64,000 nt of DNA from Rhynchosporium graminicola (GCA_900074885.1 FJUW01000004.1:124001-188000); one strand, 5' to 3'. Shown: positions 1 to 12,590, numbered from the stretch's first letter. Notes: generated from the letters alone by a model not told the origin. Translations and numbers: made by a program.

Positions 1-130
1 GACTCGCTCTCCTAGGGTTCCCTTGATAGGTAGCTTATATAATACAAACTCGTTCCTTTATAACGATATATCCGTTATAACGATATTTTTGACTATCCCG
101 AATCAATCGTTATAACAGGGGTTTCACTGT
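1..130. mobile_element. Probable terminal segment of a pogo/Tc1-mariner-like DNA transposon
   Basis: Read on the minus strand from about 130, the sequence starts CAGTGAAACCCC followed by TTATAACG-rich sequence. The palindromic word GTTATAAC or a close variant recurs about three times between 58 and 117. A terminus of the form CAGTGAAACC...TATAACGA next to a TA dinucleotide (here 130-131) is typical of pogo-like elements. No transposase is visible because the window starts inside the feature, so I cannot tell an autonomous element from a MITE. The second terminus was not found elsewhere in the window. This is a pattern-based call without a database match. Confidence 0.45.
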
Positions 131-799
131 AGTAAGAAAGCAACATGGAAATAGCGGAAACCATAAAGCGAGGGAGTCATTTGACGAAATAAACAGTCAC
201 AGCGAACAACAAGAATTGGCATAACGAATCATTAAGTCATTTTTACAAGTATCTGAGTTGATGTTTCCCAAATGTTCTCGAGTATGAATGGATGATATCC
301 TTCCATGCAGGAGGGGTCTGCACGTTCCCATCAGCTCCTAGCACCTTCGTAGCACAAGCCTTTATTCAAGTTCAGAGAGACTCAACCCCTCGAAGCCATC
401 TATATCTTCGCTTCGAGGCTTTTCATTTCGAATTGATAATTGACAATTATCACTGTAGCTGTATCACTTCCTTTGTTGATTGTTGTTGTCTGAATGGTTG
501 CTATGTAAAGGCAGAGCTAGGGCAATAAAAGCTAGAACTACCCGCATGCCCCAGCACTGACAAGGATGGCGCTTTGGCTCGAACTGGATTATTGCAGACA
601 ACTCCGAAGCGACGAATTTGGATCAATCGACGATAGATACCTAGGTACCCATTTATCATCACTCTATACCATTCCTATGTACTTATATTAGTGCGATCAA
701 ACTCATATTTACCAAAGTTACACACTCTCATTATCACTCTGTCCTCTCCAACCTGGTTCGTTTGCGAGGTGGAGGAGGTCGTGCTGGTTTGCTGCGAAG

Positions 800-3700
800 A
801 TGCCAATGATGATGGACGACGAAATGAATATGGATGATCTGTTCGGCGATGGAGTAGGCCTAAATATACCCTCACGACCACCTACCAAGGAGCTTCATCA
901 GAGATTGGATGAGTTGAGAGCAAGCGGTTGCTGCCAGTAAGTTATTCATCATGTGACAGACAGTGTCTGACAATTTTAGGACTATCGCCTGGTCCAAATG
1001 GGGCAGTATAGCATCAGTTGCTGCCAATGGAACTTCTTTAGAACTTCGGAACCTTCGTTGTCACCCAGATGATGGGACATGGGCACTTACCGAGCCCACT
1101 TCCACGCCAAATTTCTCCTCGGCACTTGATGGGGGCCCGCTGAAGCATCTTTCCTGGAGTCCAACGGGCAGTGATCTGGCCGTGATTGATGCTGCTGGAA
1201 GAGTCACTATCTTGTCCATGTTCTCGGGTTTGAACAAGTCTGGTATGAGCAGGCTGTGTCAGAATGATTCTGCGGACGATTTGAATGGGGTCGTCGGGTG
1301 CTACTGGTTGAATCAGGCTCCATTCCCGCCGGGGCGCCCAGTATGTCTCAATACGATGAGATGAATGACTCCAGCTGATGAGATTAATAGGCGATGCTGC
1401 ATGGGCCTGGAGTCAAGGATGGACCAATATACCGTTATGACGCCGCTCAAGCTCCGATACTAGGACCTTGTCATCCTGTCAGCTCGAAATCTGCATTTGT
1501 TTGTGTTACCACGAATGGCCTGCTGCGGGTGTTATGGCAACAGAACAACGGCAAGTGGCACGAATCTCATACGGAGCTAGAGAGTATAGTCTCGTCGGAT
1601 GAGTTGATAACCCACGCAGCAATCTGTTCCGATAAAGGTATGCACATCATCAATTCCTTGCAAGCTTTTCTTGACGTCTTCAGGTGGAACTTTACTCATC
1701 GCTTTCGCCACATCCACAATGCAGCTACGTACCGTACGAGCTTTCATAGACTGGGGCCTGCCCAAGGGAGAAAAGGGCCAACCAGCAGCCCAACCATTGA
1801 ACGTATCAATAAGGACGAAGCATCTCGCAGGTACAAGTTGGGTACCAGGTGCTTCACTCGATCCCATGAACCCATCAAATTCCGATACATCCATGATTCA
1901 ACTCTCACATCTTGAGTTCCTCCCACTCTGCGCAGATTCGCAAGGAGGTCCGATACCAGCAACTATCCTAGCTGTCCGGTCTTCGTCACCTAGCTTGTCC
2001 TCACATTATAACCCGGAAGTATCTAGCACGATAGATCGTTGGGAAATCCAAGAGCCGCATCAGAAGGTTCATCCTGCTTTCGAGCAGCTCAGTTCGCGGC
2101 GCAATAGTACTGGAGTAAATCCACAAGTAAGTCTGTTTTTATTCTCTTCAGCAGTCGTCTAATGTGGATAGCCTGTCGCGCATTTGAAGAAACTAGAAAG
2201 TGTCACAATCAGCAAGATCGCTGTTGCGATAGAGGCTATGAACAACGGCAAGGTCATTTTTTTCGCTTACAGCGACAGCTCAATTGAGTACCGAGACCGA
2301 GCAAGTATGTTAGAGACCTTCAACGATGGGAATCTTGGTCGGGTTTGGCATCTTTCTCAGATCGGATTTTCGTACACAGAGGATGAGCCATGTACGTCCA
2401 TGCACTCTCGTCATTTCTTTTCTAACACGTGAAAGGTCTTCAAGTGGCTCTATCGCCGAGTTATTGCTCAATTGTGCAGATACGGAATGATGGGAAGATT
2501 AAGTGGAAGCAACTTGAGTATCATCTAGGAGGCATAGGAAATAGTATGGAAGAGCGTAGGTTTTCATTTTATAGGGTTGCAACTCGGTCTGACCATATCT
2601 AGCACTTTACTCTGCTGTAGTAACCGCTCTATCACTATCATGTGCCACATCAGTCATGAGAAACTCCAGCTATGACGACCTCCTCGCCACGGCAAACAAA
2701 TACGCCACACCCCGTACGTGTATTAGAGCATTTCCCAAAGTCAACTCACCGAAGCTAACCTAGCTCAGAGTTCACCTACGACTGGCTTACCGAGCTCTCA
2801 CGCATCATGAAAGTCAACCTGGACTACTCCGAGGAAACACACCACGACGTTCTCGTTCGCAACACCACAATCCAGCTCTGCCTCAGTGTACAGAGCTCAC
2901 TAGGGTTTAAAGGCCAATTCAAACCTCGGACATTCGCTGGGAAGTTCTCCTGGCTGGTTTTGCAGCTCAGGAATATTGTTGTGCTGGTGACTATGGCTGC
3001 AAATTTGAACATACCTGGAGGTCCAAATGCTTCGGATAGGACGTCGCCACTTGAAGACCCTGGTTAGTCACTCTGCTCAACTTACCTCTCGTTTGATATA
3101 GGATCTGGCTGATGACCTGTATCCAATCACAGAAGTTATCACCTCCCTCGCCGGTTCAGTCCGCTGGGTGCTCGACCTCATGGCCTGGATAATTGACACC
3201 CTAACCACCCTCCCCTCCTCCCTTCCCTCCACCATCGACCTCTCAAGTCCCGCCACCCTCTCCCTTCCGGACCTCCTTGCCTATCTCCACAGCACCAATA
3301 CCGTCTCCCTCCATCTCCTCCTCTCCTCTCCCTCTCGCGGTTTTCTAACCGCCATCCTACGCCGACTCCAACACCTCGATTACATAGCGCGTAAAGCAAT
3401 AACTCACACGTCCTCCACACCCAATGCTCAAAACCCACAAACACCCACCTCGCTATCTCCAGCGCTAAAAGCAGCATATTTGCAAATCGCCACTCTAACA
3501 ACCTCCTCCATCTTAAAGATAAAAACTATAGAAACGCTCCTCTCCTCTCTCACCTCCAGTATAAAACTTGCGTACTCCTCCGCCTCCCCTCCTCTCAGTG
3601 GCTCGCCCCAAGCAGAGAAAGCACGCAATGGGCTAGAGATAAAGATGCATTGTGGTAGTAGTTTCCCAGATGCTTTCAAGAGCGTTATTGTGGAGCTTTT

Positions 3701-4061
3701 CAAGCCGGGAGGGCTGCTGGAGGGTGTTAAAGAGGAGATCGAGCCTAGTAAATTGTTTTTTGCGGACTTTGAGGGCTTGGAAGTTGATGACTCGCCCGCA
3801 GAGCTGAATGTTAGGAAAGGGAAGGGGAGGACGATGGATTGTTTTAGGAAGGTGTGGTTGAGTAATCCTCCGCCGGGGAGTGCTGGTGGCGAAGGAGGTA
3901 GAAAGTCAGCTGCTAGGTGGAGGAGATGTGCGAGGTGTACGGCTGTTATGGAGGATGTGCCGAGTCACAGACAGGCGCTGCAGTGGTTGGTTATGCAGCA
4001 GAGGAAATGCTTTTGTTCGGGCTATTGGTATGTTTTACCGGTTGGGGAGATGACGTTATGA
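800..4061 (+). CDS. MED16: Mediator complex subunit 16 (MED16/Sin4), nine exons
   Basis: This is a tail-module subunit of the Mediator co-activator, which in the nucleus bridges DNA-bound activators and RNA polymerase II. Exons by splice signals: 800-936, 980-1340, 1391-1637, 1684-2126, 2172-2391, 2436-2543, 2603-2713, 2769-3062 and 3133-4061. They join to 2850 nt without a frame break, giving 949 aa. The ATG at 800 opens an acidic, Met/Asp-rich N-terminus (MPMMMDDEMNMDDLFGDGVG), followed by the fungal MED16 core motif TIAWSKWGSIA and WD-like segments such as LKHLSWSPTGSDLAVID. The conserved C-terminal block is WRRCARC...ALQWLVMQQRKCFCSGYW. A further 3' intron at about 4028 (GTATGT) is possible, so the last eight residues are uncertain. 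The next gene has the same orientation and lies 3.5 kb downstream. Family identity is firm; exact splice sites are inferred. Confidence 0.9.
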
Positions 4062-4513
4062 GGACGAGGTTGGGGGGTGGAGGGGGGAGGAGAAGGTTTG
4101 TGTACTTGGTTTGCTTTCGATTCGTTTTAATCTGTCTTTGGAGATAGGTATGCAATATTCAAATATTTGATTCTGGATATAGTAGAACGAACGGCTTGAA
4201 ACGAGTATTCATTACCTAGCTTGGTATGAAGAGATAGGTATTTTCCTAATCTTCTTCCTGTAACATACGATGTCCTCCAATTTTGTGAATTTCTGCCACC
4301 GATGGATGGAGACTTCCTTCCATTCCTGCCCGTATGCCAAAACTTCCGTCATCGCTTAATCATAAGCAAAGATTCAAAGAACAGAATAGGATTATCTGCG
4401 CGTGTCTGTCTACGATCTATTGTCGGGTAAAGCTGCATTCCTAATCCTCGTCTCCCGCTCAATCATACCTCACACCTCACACATCTCATTGCATAATAGA
4501 GAGAGTTGGAAAA

Positions 4514-4555
4514 AGTGAGTGAGTGGGTGGGTGAGTGAGGGAGGGAGGGAGGGAG
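4514..4555. repeat. Imperfect GAGT/GGGT/GGGA tetranucleotide tract
   Basis: The run GTGAGTGAGTGGGTGGG drifts into repeated GGGA units. It is an interrupted microsatellite in the MED16 3' flank. Confidence 0.75.
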
Positions 4556-6660
4556 TGAATAGGGGGGTCCTAGAAGGTCTCGAGGAGAAAGAAGGAAATA
4601 GTGATATGGAAAAGGAAAAGGAATGGAGATGTGTCGATTGGATTTTTCAGATTTTTGTGTTTAGGTTTCTTTTGTTGTGTGTTGTTTCGTTTTGTTTGTC
4701 TGGCCCTCTTTCTGAGGCCGGAGAGCGGAGCGGAGCGGAGCAAGAGTTGGGGATGGATGGATTGGATTGACGGGATGCTTTACTTTGTATTTGTTTATTT
4801 CTTCTGTTCCTTTTTTTTCCTCCTTTTAATGTCCCTCTTTTATCACAAGGTAGTTGGTTATCTATATCTTACTAAAAATTCCATCTACGAATCCCGACCT
4901 CTCTCTCTCTCTCAAGAAAAAGAAGAAAAGAGAAGAAGAAAAAAAAGAGATAAGTAACGATAAAGGCCGTATATTTCCCTTGCCTGGGTAGTGTGTCTCG
5001 ACTTTTTCTAAATCTGCCATTTTATACTATGCGTCTCAGCTGGCACGCTTCTTTCTATAATACTTTGTGGGGAAAACCACGATCTACGTAGGTATTTACG
5101 ATGAAGTGGGATGTGTACTATCGAAGTATACCACGCGTGAGTAGGATGATACTGTGGTTAAACCACTGGAAAGCTTATTTATTATCTTCCTTGATATAAA
5201 TCAGTAATTTCTTCCTCCCTTGGGATAGATAGTACCTATATACATGTACCAACCCCTTTTCCTTTACTTGAATATGGGTGGGTATCTCTCACTCTTTCTT
5301 ATTAAATGTCTGCTTATCTACTTCCGCCTGAGGGAGGCCCTTACTTACATATGCGAACGGAGTATTGCGATCAAATGCGTCTTGTGTTTTCTTTTTGGGT
5401 GGGGGTGGGGGATTGTTCTTTCTTGTTGCTCGTAGATACTTCTGTTTGGAAGAGTGTGATACCGTATATTTCCCTCTTCATATTATCTGGTGTGACTGTC
5501 CGCTGAGGAAACCGAGTTTTGCTAGATTTGGTAGTTGGAGATTTCATGCCTGTTGGTATGGGGCGGCATGGAGCTGGCAGTGGGACGTAGTCGGGTTTTG
5601 ACATGGTGATGTTTTGTTACGTTTCGTTTTGCCTGCTCTTTTACATTTTTGCGGAAAGGAAGGGGAGGTGTGGATGGATGGATAGATGGAGGTAGAGAGG
5701 GAGGCGAGGGTTTTCTTTCGGGTTTTCTTCTTTTTTGTGTTTCTTTTTGTTTCATAGTTGCGTTACATTGATGTCTTACGTACTGTATATGATGTTTGAT
5801 TCATGATACTAAGGGGGAATAAAAGAAGGCAATAGGGTAAGAGTAGGTAGAGATGGAGATGGGAAGATGTGGATTCCCCTTCTACATACCAGGAGGAGGG
5901 AAGGGGGAGGGGGCTTCCGAGCCGGACGGGACGGGACTGGATTGATGGGAACCCTTATGGACTAGGTAGGTGGGCGGGTATGTGCATTGAAGCCGTGACA
6001 TGTGGTTATCATAATTTTGGGATTACAGCAGATTGTGTTTGATGCGCGGTGCAGAGTGTCGGTATGTACGTGTGGAGAAGATGGGTGGGTAGGTAAGGGA
6101 AGGGTGTGCATGAATGATTGATTGAATGATGATTTGTGTTGTGAGAGATGAGAAGTGAGAGGGAGAGAGAGTCAGAGACAGAGATTCTGGGAAATGGAAA
6201 TGAAATGGATCCGAGTCGTACGCGAGCTGTGCCGCCCGGAATAACACCTGACTGATTGATAGATTGGGTATTGGGTATTGGGTGGCAGGAACAATTGGTA
6301 TATCGATTGGCTGCTGCGATTGATTGGCCAGGTGGAGGAGGCCTGCGAATTGAGGTTGTACTCATCCTTATCCACCCGCCCTCTCGAGCCGCCCAGGTGT
6401 TTGTTGTCTTCGCAGCCGATGGAAGCGCCAGAACATTAGGAAGCAAACACCACACACCAATTGCCCAGCCTCTCCATCTTCTCGTCTAATCGAATGCAAT
6501 TGGGCTGGATAATCATCCCATTTCCAAATTAACTTTGATCCTTTTGATATCTACTCTCCCCCCCCTCATTGGCGCCAATCAAGCGCGAGTCCAAGACACC
6601 TACCTCTCTCTCCTCTCCGTCCAATCCTCCTCTCTGTCCAATCCGCCTCTCCGCCCAATT

Positions 6661-6734
6661 GGTTGCCTGGCTGGCTGGCAGGCTGACTGGCTGGCTGGCT
6701 GGCTGATTGATGGATTGGCTGACTGACTGACTGA
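6661..6734. repeat. CTGG/CTGA tetranucleotide microsatellite
   Basis: Units of CTGG pass through CTGATTGA variants into four CTGA units, about 840 bases before the likely start codon of the coiled-coil gene. Confidence 0.8.
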
Positions 6735-6826
6735 CACTCGGGCACTTGTACCAACTCTAGGAGGTTTGCTTTCATTGGTTTTCAGTGGCGCGTTCCCGAC
6801 CTACCTTGACGCTTATTTCCCCCTCT

Positions 6827-6827
<1 letters not shown>

Positions 6828-6860
<33 letters not shown>

Positions 6861-6875
6861 CCCGAGCCCGAGCCC
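6828..6875. repeat. GAGCCT to GAGCCC hexanucleotide tandem repeat
   Basis: About five GAGCCT units are followed by GAGCCC units. The switch of a single base between sub-blocks shows expansion of a mutated unit. It lies in the promoter or leader of the coiled-coil gene. Confidence 0.85.
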
Positions 6876-7574
6876 CGGTTGTACTTACATACCTAGTACT
6901 TCGTACTTCGTACCTACGAGCTATAGGTAGGCAAGGACCCTTGGATGCCCCTGACACTAATCCTATCCAGGCGCTGGGTCCGTTCTGTCTCCCCTCCTCG
7001 CACGAGGAATCCCCAGCGGATTCCCCCCTGGATATCGAGATCCTCAGCTTCACCACCCAGAAGGAGCCGGAAGACTGCGACAACCTCGACTCCTGCCTCC
7101 GCCATCATCTGCGAACCCTCCGCCGTGCTAGACTCAATTGGTGTTTCCTCCTGCTCACAGACTGAACTGTGCGTAGAAAATCCCCTGCCCAGCACAATCG
7201 TTCTTGCCTCTTCGAGCTCCATCAATCATTATACCCTGTCGGCAATTGACGCCAGAGATACGCGCCTTCCCTTTCCGAGCGGTCAAGGGGTTGGGGTCGG
7301 GGTCGGGGCTGGAGGGTGGTCCTGTTCATGGGCTCAATCCTTCCAGACTCAGAGTCACAATCTTGACTTTCCAGCCAAAGCCAAGGACACGCCCAACCTC
7401 AATACCGCCGCCGCCGGTGCCTCGCCCGTATTCGATGTAGTAGCAGTTACTCGAAGAGGAAGAGGAGGTCGAAGAGACACAATTGCACATCTTGCTCGTA
7501 TTCAATGTTGGCAGCACAATCGCTCATTTCGCTCCTTTCGCTCGAGCTCACATTTGCACAATCACATCTTCAAC

Positions 7575-10500
7575 ATGGCCGCCGTTCAAGGATCCAACCA
7601 CAACCGCAACCTTTATACCCTTACCCATACCCATACCCATACCCATACCGCTCGCCCTTCTGATACATCTCACGATTCATCCCAACTTCCGAGCGTCAAC
7701 TCTCCACACGATTTCCAGTTCAGCGACGTGCACCAGAACACTCGACCAAGGAATCCGTCCCTCACAGTCCGTACCCGTACGCGTACAGAAACCCTCTCTT
7801 CCATCACCTCGACGAGCTCGACTTCCTCGTCGCCCGTTCGTAGGAAACCCCTCCCCCCAACCGCTTCCCCTTGGGCGACGAGGTACTCTTCCGGCGAGCA
7901 TCTTGCTACAACCTTACAACCGTCGGAACCAACCTACGTTAGACCCTACGCTGTTGATAGTCCGACCCTCCACGAGTTCCCGCCGGTCGCGAAAATATTA
8001 CCATATTCCCCTGCAGTTCACTCGGCGCAAAGTCTGTCAAGGTAAGTGACATCAACTGTCCCTGAAACGGGGAGGTTTCACCATTACGAAGATTTGTTCT
8101 GACAGCCCTCGCAGATTTTCAAACGAACCTGTAGCTTTGACGCCCGGGGTAGCTTCTGACACATCTGTGTCCAACCACCAAGCAAACTCGCGACATCATC
8201 TTCCCAGTCCTGACAGTCCGCACCCTGTCGTCCCAAACAATAACTTCTTCAAAACGTCACCACCGAACACAGAGTCCAAGCATGCGCACGTAGCCAGCGA
8301 ATCTTCCATCCCTTCCGCGTCTGATCCGACGAGCCCATGGTACAGTGATTCGAGCTCGGCCTCTGATTCGCGATCCACCATGTCGATGTTTTCCACGAAA
8401 CCCCAACCACCACATACCATAAATGCTAATCCACGAAGCCCTTCGAGCGATTCCGCTGCCACCATCCAGAAACCACAACCCAAATCACCTGGCGGATCCA
8501 AACTTGGATCTCTTTTTGGTTGGGGAAGTACATCTCCTGCATCAACAACCTTTTCTTCCGAGAAGGCGTATTCTCCGATACCGTCACCGCATGCATTTGA
8601 AAGTACCATCACTCCCACCGATGTCTCCAAAGCCCCCACTAGGAATATACCAAGAGCTATTGATGTCCCAAAGGCCAACGCCAATGCGGCTGGTTACTTT
8701 GCAAGCTCATATCTTCAACTTCCATTGGCAACCCCAACCACCCCAGTACAAGTCGAAGAGATGGAGAAGGAATTGAAGGAGATCAGCACCGAGCTGGCCT
8801 CGTCCATACGGCGTGAGATGGATCTTGAAGATCTTGTCGAACGTTTACAATCGGAAGCGATGAACCCTACCTCTAACGCAGCGAAACGAACCAGTGATTA
8901 TTTCTCGGATTCCGGTACAAGCTCAACCAGATATGGAGAACCAGACCCCAAGCAAGATGAGATGGACCGGCTGCTCAGGAAAGCCGAGCAAGAGAGAGCT
9001 CAGATGAGGTTGGAGTTAACTGGCAAGGTGCAAGATGAGAGGACGAGGAGGAAACACCTTGAATCGCAGATCAGGAATTTAGAAGAAAAGGCTTCTCAGG
9101 TTTGTCCCATTTTTTTTTTCTCAAGGCCCCGCTGATGTCTTTGAAGGTCGACCTTGCTTCAATTAATTCTATGGATGCCAATGGCCGACTTCGAGACCTC
9201 GAAACTACCTGCGAAGATCTACGAAGAAGATTGAGTGAAGAAAAGCTAGTCAAGGACAACTTCGAGGACCTCCTTACCGCATTGAAGAGCGACCTAGAGA
9301 GTTCCCAGAATGAACGAGATAATTTACGAGACGAAATTGTTCCAGGACTGAGAGCTCGGGTAGAAGGCCTTGAAGCCCAAGCCGCCCAGCATGAAAAGCT
9401 CACGTACGAGCAAAGCAAGACCCAGCAAGAGCTGCAAAGTCTGAAGAACGAAAATGTTACCTTGATTAATGCCCAGAGATTACAAATGGAGATGCAACAA
9501 CAGATGAAAAAGTTCAATACGATAGCGGAGGAAGCTTCAGTGGTCCCAAGTCCCAGGTCTTCGGGCCTGTTCCGGTCGAACTCAGTGGCGCAGGGGAACA
9601 GTATTACACGGTCGAGGCCACCATCTCTGACGAGGTCGGTTTCTGTCAAGATTGCCGAGTCAAGGGATTCATTAGCAGAAAGGGTGAAGGATGTCGAGCT
9701 GCAGCGGGATGCGTTACACGCAGCCCTCAAGAGCCTTCTCGAGCGCCAGGAGCATCAGAATCGCGAAAATCAGAAAAGGATCCGCCAACTCGAGATGGAA
9801 CGTGATCGGGCACTGACAAGTTCTCCGAGGCGAATCGGGTACGACAAAGAAGTTTCTAATCTTCGAGAAGAGATCAACATTCTTCGAAAACGAGCCGAGG
9901 ACGCGATCGAGCAGAAGTGGCAATGCGAGAAAGGTCTGAGCGGGTTAAAGATGGATCTGGATCGTGCTGAACAGGAGATCGGCTCGTTGAAATCCTTGCT
10001 CAGCGAGAAAGATATTCTCATATCAACGGGATCACGTGAAAGGAGCGCATCTGATTCTGTATCGTCCGAGACTCTCGAGCAGGCATACAGGGAACTTCAG
10101 CAAGCGTACTCCGAATCTTTGGACCGTGTCAAGAATCTGGAGATTTCCACTACCCGGGACGAGGAGACTGAGCAGGCTATGAAAGAGCTTGAGCAAGGTC
10201 TCGCTGATGCTGTTTCTGAGCGAGATTTTGCTCAGAAGGAAATTTACTCGCTACGAGAACAGTCCGACAGGTTGCGAGAGGGAGAAAGAGTAAACGTGGG
10301 CAATGAAGTCGCTCTAGCAGAAGAAATCCGTGGATCAGCAAAACGCGTCGAAGATCTAGCAGCTCAAGTTCGTCAACAACTCGATACAAATTCCGCACTT
10401 CGACAACGCCTTTCGGAGACCATCGAGCGTGGAGATCGTGATCAAAAAGCGAATGCCGAGAAGATCATGCTGATGCAAATTAAACTTAAATCACTTGAGG

Positions 10501-10964
10501 ACAAGCTTGTGATAGCTCAACAAAACACCGAAGACAAAGTCTCGCGCCACGAAGACCAGATTCGCGATTTGAAAGATAGTCATTCCATCCAACTTCAGCG
10601 CGTGAAAGACGGCATGCGATCACCCCGTCTCTTCGGTCCGAAGTCCCCCGTGTCACCTCTCTTCGCTGGTTCCTCGCGCGCTCCTAGAATCCTATCAACC
10701 ACATCAGGGAAAGCGATGACGGTTAGCGAGGAGAGTAAGTTGGGATTCCTCAAGCAGCGAGTCGTGGAACTCGAGACCGCGCTCGCGCAAGCGGACTCCG
10801 AAATGGAAGAAGTGGTGGGGCGAATGAATATCGCTCAGATCGAGGTTATGGAGTTGCAGAACGAGCGCGAGGAGGCGGTCAGGCAGACGAAGAGGTTACA
10901 GAAGGAGCTTGAGGAGGAGAAGAAGAGGGCTTTCGAGGATAGATTCGCGTCGCTGTCTACTTGA
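7575..10964 (+). CDS. Large coiled-coil protein (fungal 'M protein repeat'/DUF7603-like family), three exons
   Basis: Exons 7575-8041, 8106-9099 and 9147-10964 join in frame to 1092 aa. The first intron splits a Ser codon and the second is phase 0 (SQ|VDL). I chose the ATG at 7575 (context CAACATGGCC) because the protein becomes family-like after it; an in-frame ATG at 6945 would add 210 low-quality residues. The N-terminal 380 residues are Ser/Pro-rich and disordered, with a TH-dipeptide run from a microsatellite and the motif RRKPLPPTASP. From about residue 380 to the end the chain is almost continuous heptad-rich helix, broken by Ser/Pro/Arg islands (RSSGLFRSNS, SRPPSLTRSVSV, PRLFGPKSPVSPLF) that look like phosphorylation sites. 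The block LEDLVERLQSEA...TSDYFSDSGTSS recalls fungal proteins annotated as M protein repeat proteins. Function is unknown; a cytoskeletal or septation scaffold is a guess. There is no transmembrane segment. Confidence 0.82.
7617..7649. repeat. In-frame CCCATA hexamer repeat in exon 1 of the coiled-coil gene
   Basis: Five CCCATA units encode a Thr-His dipeptide run in the gene's frame. Because the unit is six bases, copy-number changes keep the reading frame and only alter the length of the disordered N-terminus. Confidence 0.8.
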
Positions 10965-11829
10965 GTCATGTGGTGTGGCGGGGTATTTATTTGACCCTGA
11001 ATTTTTGGGGAGGTTATGCTGCGTTTTAGCGGATTCGATCGTCGACATCACGGACGCGGACAGAGAAAGACGGCTTGGCTTGCATTTCATTCTCTCATGT
11101 TGAGAGACGGAGTTTTGCTGCTCTTTCCTCTTGTTATTTTGCATTTACATGGTTGCGAGGGAGTGTTTGTTTATTATACCTTTTTGTTTATTCTGTATTG
11201 AATAGTACTGTATTATATTTGGAGAGGACACAGGCTTGAGCAGGGATGCATCTAGAGAAAAGGAGAGGATGGGGTTGGATACGTTGGGGGATGGGGAAAA
11301 AGGAAGGGGGCGGGGGACGGACTGAAGATACATCATGGATGCAATCAATGAGATATGAAGAATCCGAATCCTGGACAAGAATAAAGAAAGATTCTTGACA
11401 CATACTGCTTCCCTACTCTTGCGTCACTTAACTAGCTTGATTGCATTGACTGCTTGAATTACTTGGCTGACTTGACTGAACTGACTGAGTATCGACTGTG
11501 CACCACTTCTTTTTTGGCCATTCTTATTCCTTTCACTGCTTGCACTTTTGTAATCTCGTTTCTTCGACCTAGATTCTTCTCTGTTGACGTCGCATGTATA
11601 AATGCATTCTCGCTCTCTTATCCCTTATTCTTTTTCATTCCTTTATCATTCTCTCTCTTAAGATTAGCAGCGAGCGTACCATCTACACCTACACCTCGTT
11701 CTCTCTTTCTTATATATCCATCTAATGTCTAATCTCTCTCTCTTCGATCTCTAAATATGCGATACTGTACTGTACTTACTTTATCTCGCTTTACTTCATT
11801 TTATCTCATTTTACTTTATTAGTAGTTGT

Positions 11830-11927
11830 GGAAAAAGGGGAAAGGAAAGGAAAGGAAAGGAAAGGAAAGGAAAGGAAAGGAAAGGAAAGGAAAGGAAAGG
11901 AAAGGAAAGGAAAGGAAAGGAAGAAAA
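11830..11927. repeat. GGAAA pentanucleotide array, uninterrupted polypurine tract of 98 bases
   Basis: Apart from the first units, perfect GGAAA repeats run to 11922. The plus strand has no pyrimidine from 11830 to 11927. It is mirror-symmetric purine sequence of the kind known to form intramolecular triplex DNA. Confidence 0.9.
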
Positions 11928-11936
11928 TAAAACGAA

Positions 11937-11965
11937 ATGAGATGAGATGAGATGAGATGAGATGA
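11937..11965. repeat. GATGA pentanucleotide array
   Basis: About five to six GATGA units sit between the GGAAA and GAAGT arrays. Confidence 0.85.
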
Positions 11966-12052
11966 AGTGAAGTGAAGTGAAGTGAAGTGAAGTGAAGTGA
12001 AGTGAAGTGAAGTGAAGTGAAGTGAAGTGAAGTGAAGTGAAATGAAGTGAAA
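11963..12052. repeat. GAAGT pentanucleotide array
   Basis: About eighteen GAAGT units (one GAAAT variant near the end) directly adjoin the GATGA array. All three neighbouring arrays share the 5-base period. Confidence 0.9.
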
Positions 12053-12134
12053 TAAAATAAAACGAAAAATGAAAAGGGTAGAAGGAGACCGAGGATGAGG
12101 GGAAGCAGGAAGGAGGAAGAGGGCAAGGATGGTA

Positions 12135-12135
<1 letters not shown>

Positions 12136-12168
<33 letters not shown>

Positions 12169-12170
12169 CA
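12136..12170. repeat. GGCA/CAGG tetranucleotide microsatellite
   Basis: Eight or so perfect CAGG units occur 80 bases after the pentamer cluster. Confidence 0.85.
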
Positions 12171-12590
12171 TACATTGATGATATATCTGGAAATGAGAGG
12201 TAGTAAGTGCTTGAGTACGTAATTCAAACAATCACAAACTCCGTCAAAAGACCGAGAGGCTGAAAGACTGAGATTCTTGAAGGGGGTTTTCCTTTTTTTC
12301 TTCTCGTTTTTTTAGAGAGGAGAGAGGAGAGAAGGAAATAGGGGTTGTTAGATTCCACACTTCACCGAAACGTGATCTTTCTCGCTTCTCTCGGTTTTTT
12401 TTTTTTAGATCTTGAGAGTTAGTTGGAGTGTGGCGTCCCGTTAGACTTGAGTTGAGGTTCGAGGTTGGACTTTGCCTCGGGAGAGGAGGATACCATCCTT
12501 TGTTTTTTTTTTTTAATTAATAATTTTCTTGCATACTTGCTTGCTGCTTGATGACTGCTCAACTTTATGTGAGAGGGTGGGATGAGAGGG

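Larger units (their letters stand above)
4062..7574. other. Intergenic region with simple repeats; no gene seen
   Basis: This stretch separates MED16 from the coiled-coil gene. It holds G-rich tetranucleotide runs (4514-4555), a CT-run followed by a purine tract (4900-4950), a CTGG/CTGA tract (6661-6734) and a GAGCCT hexamer tract (6828-6875). The short open frames here (for example 5371-5604, 6009-6455) are low-complexity and lack recognisable motifs. The last 600 bases are probably 5' UTR and promoter of the downstream gene, although one frame stays open from an ATG at 6945. Confidence 0.6.

Noticed and set aside
11806..12231. Three long overlapping minus-strand frames of 118-141 codons
   Set aside because: They only read through the pentanucleotide arrays, giving periodic Leu/Ser/Phe/His/Thr strings; the 5-base unit keeps all frames open by chance.
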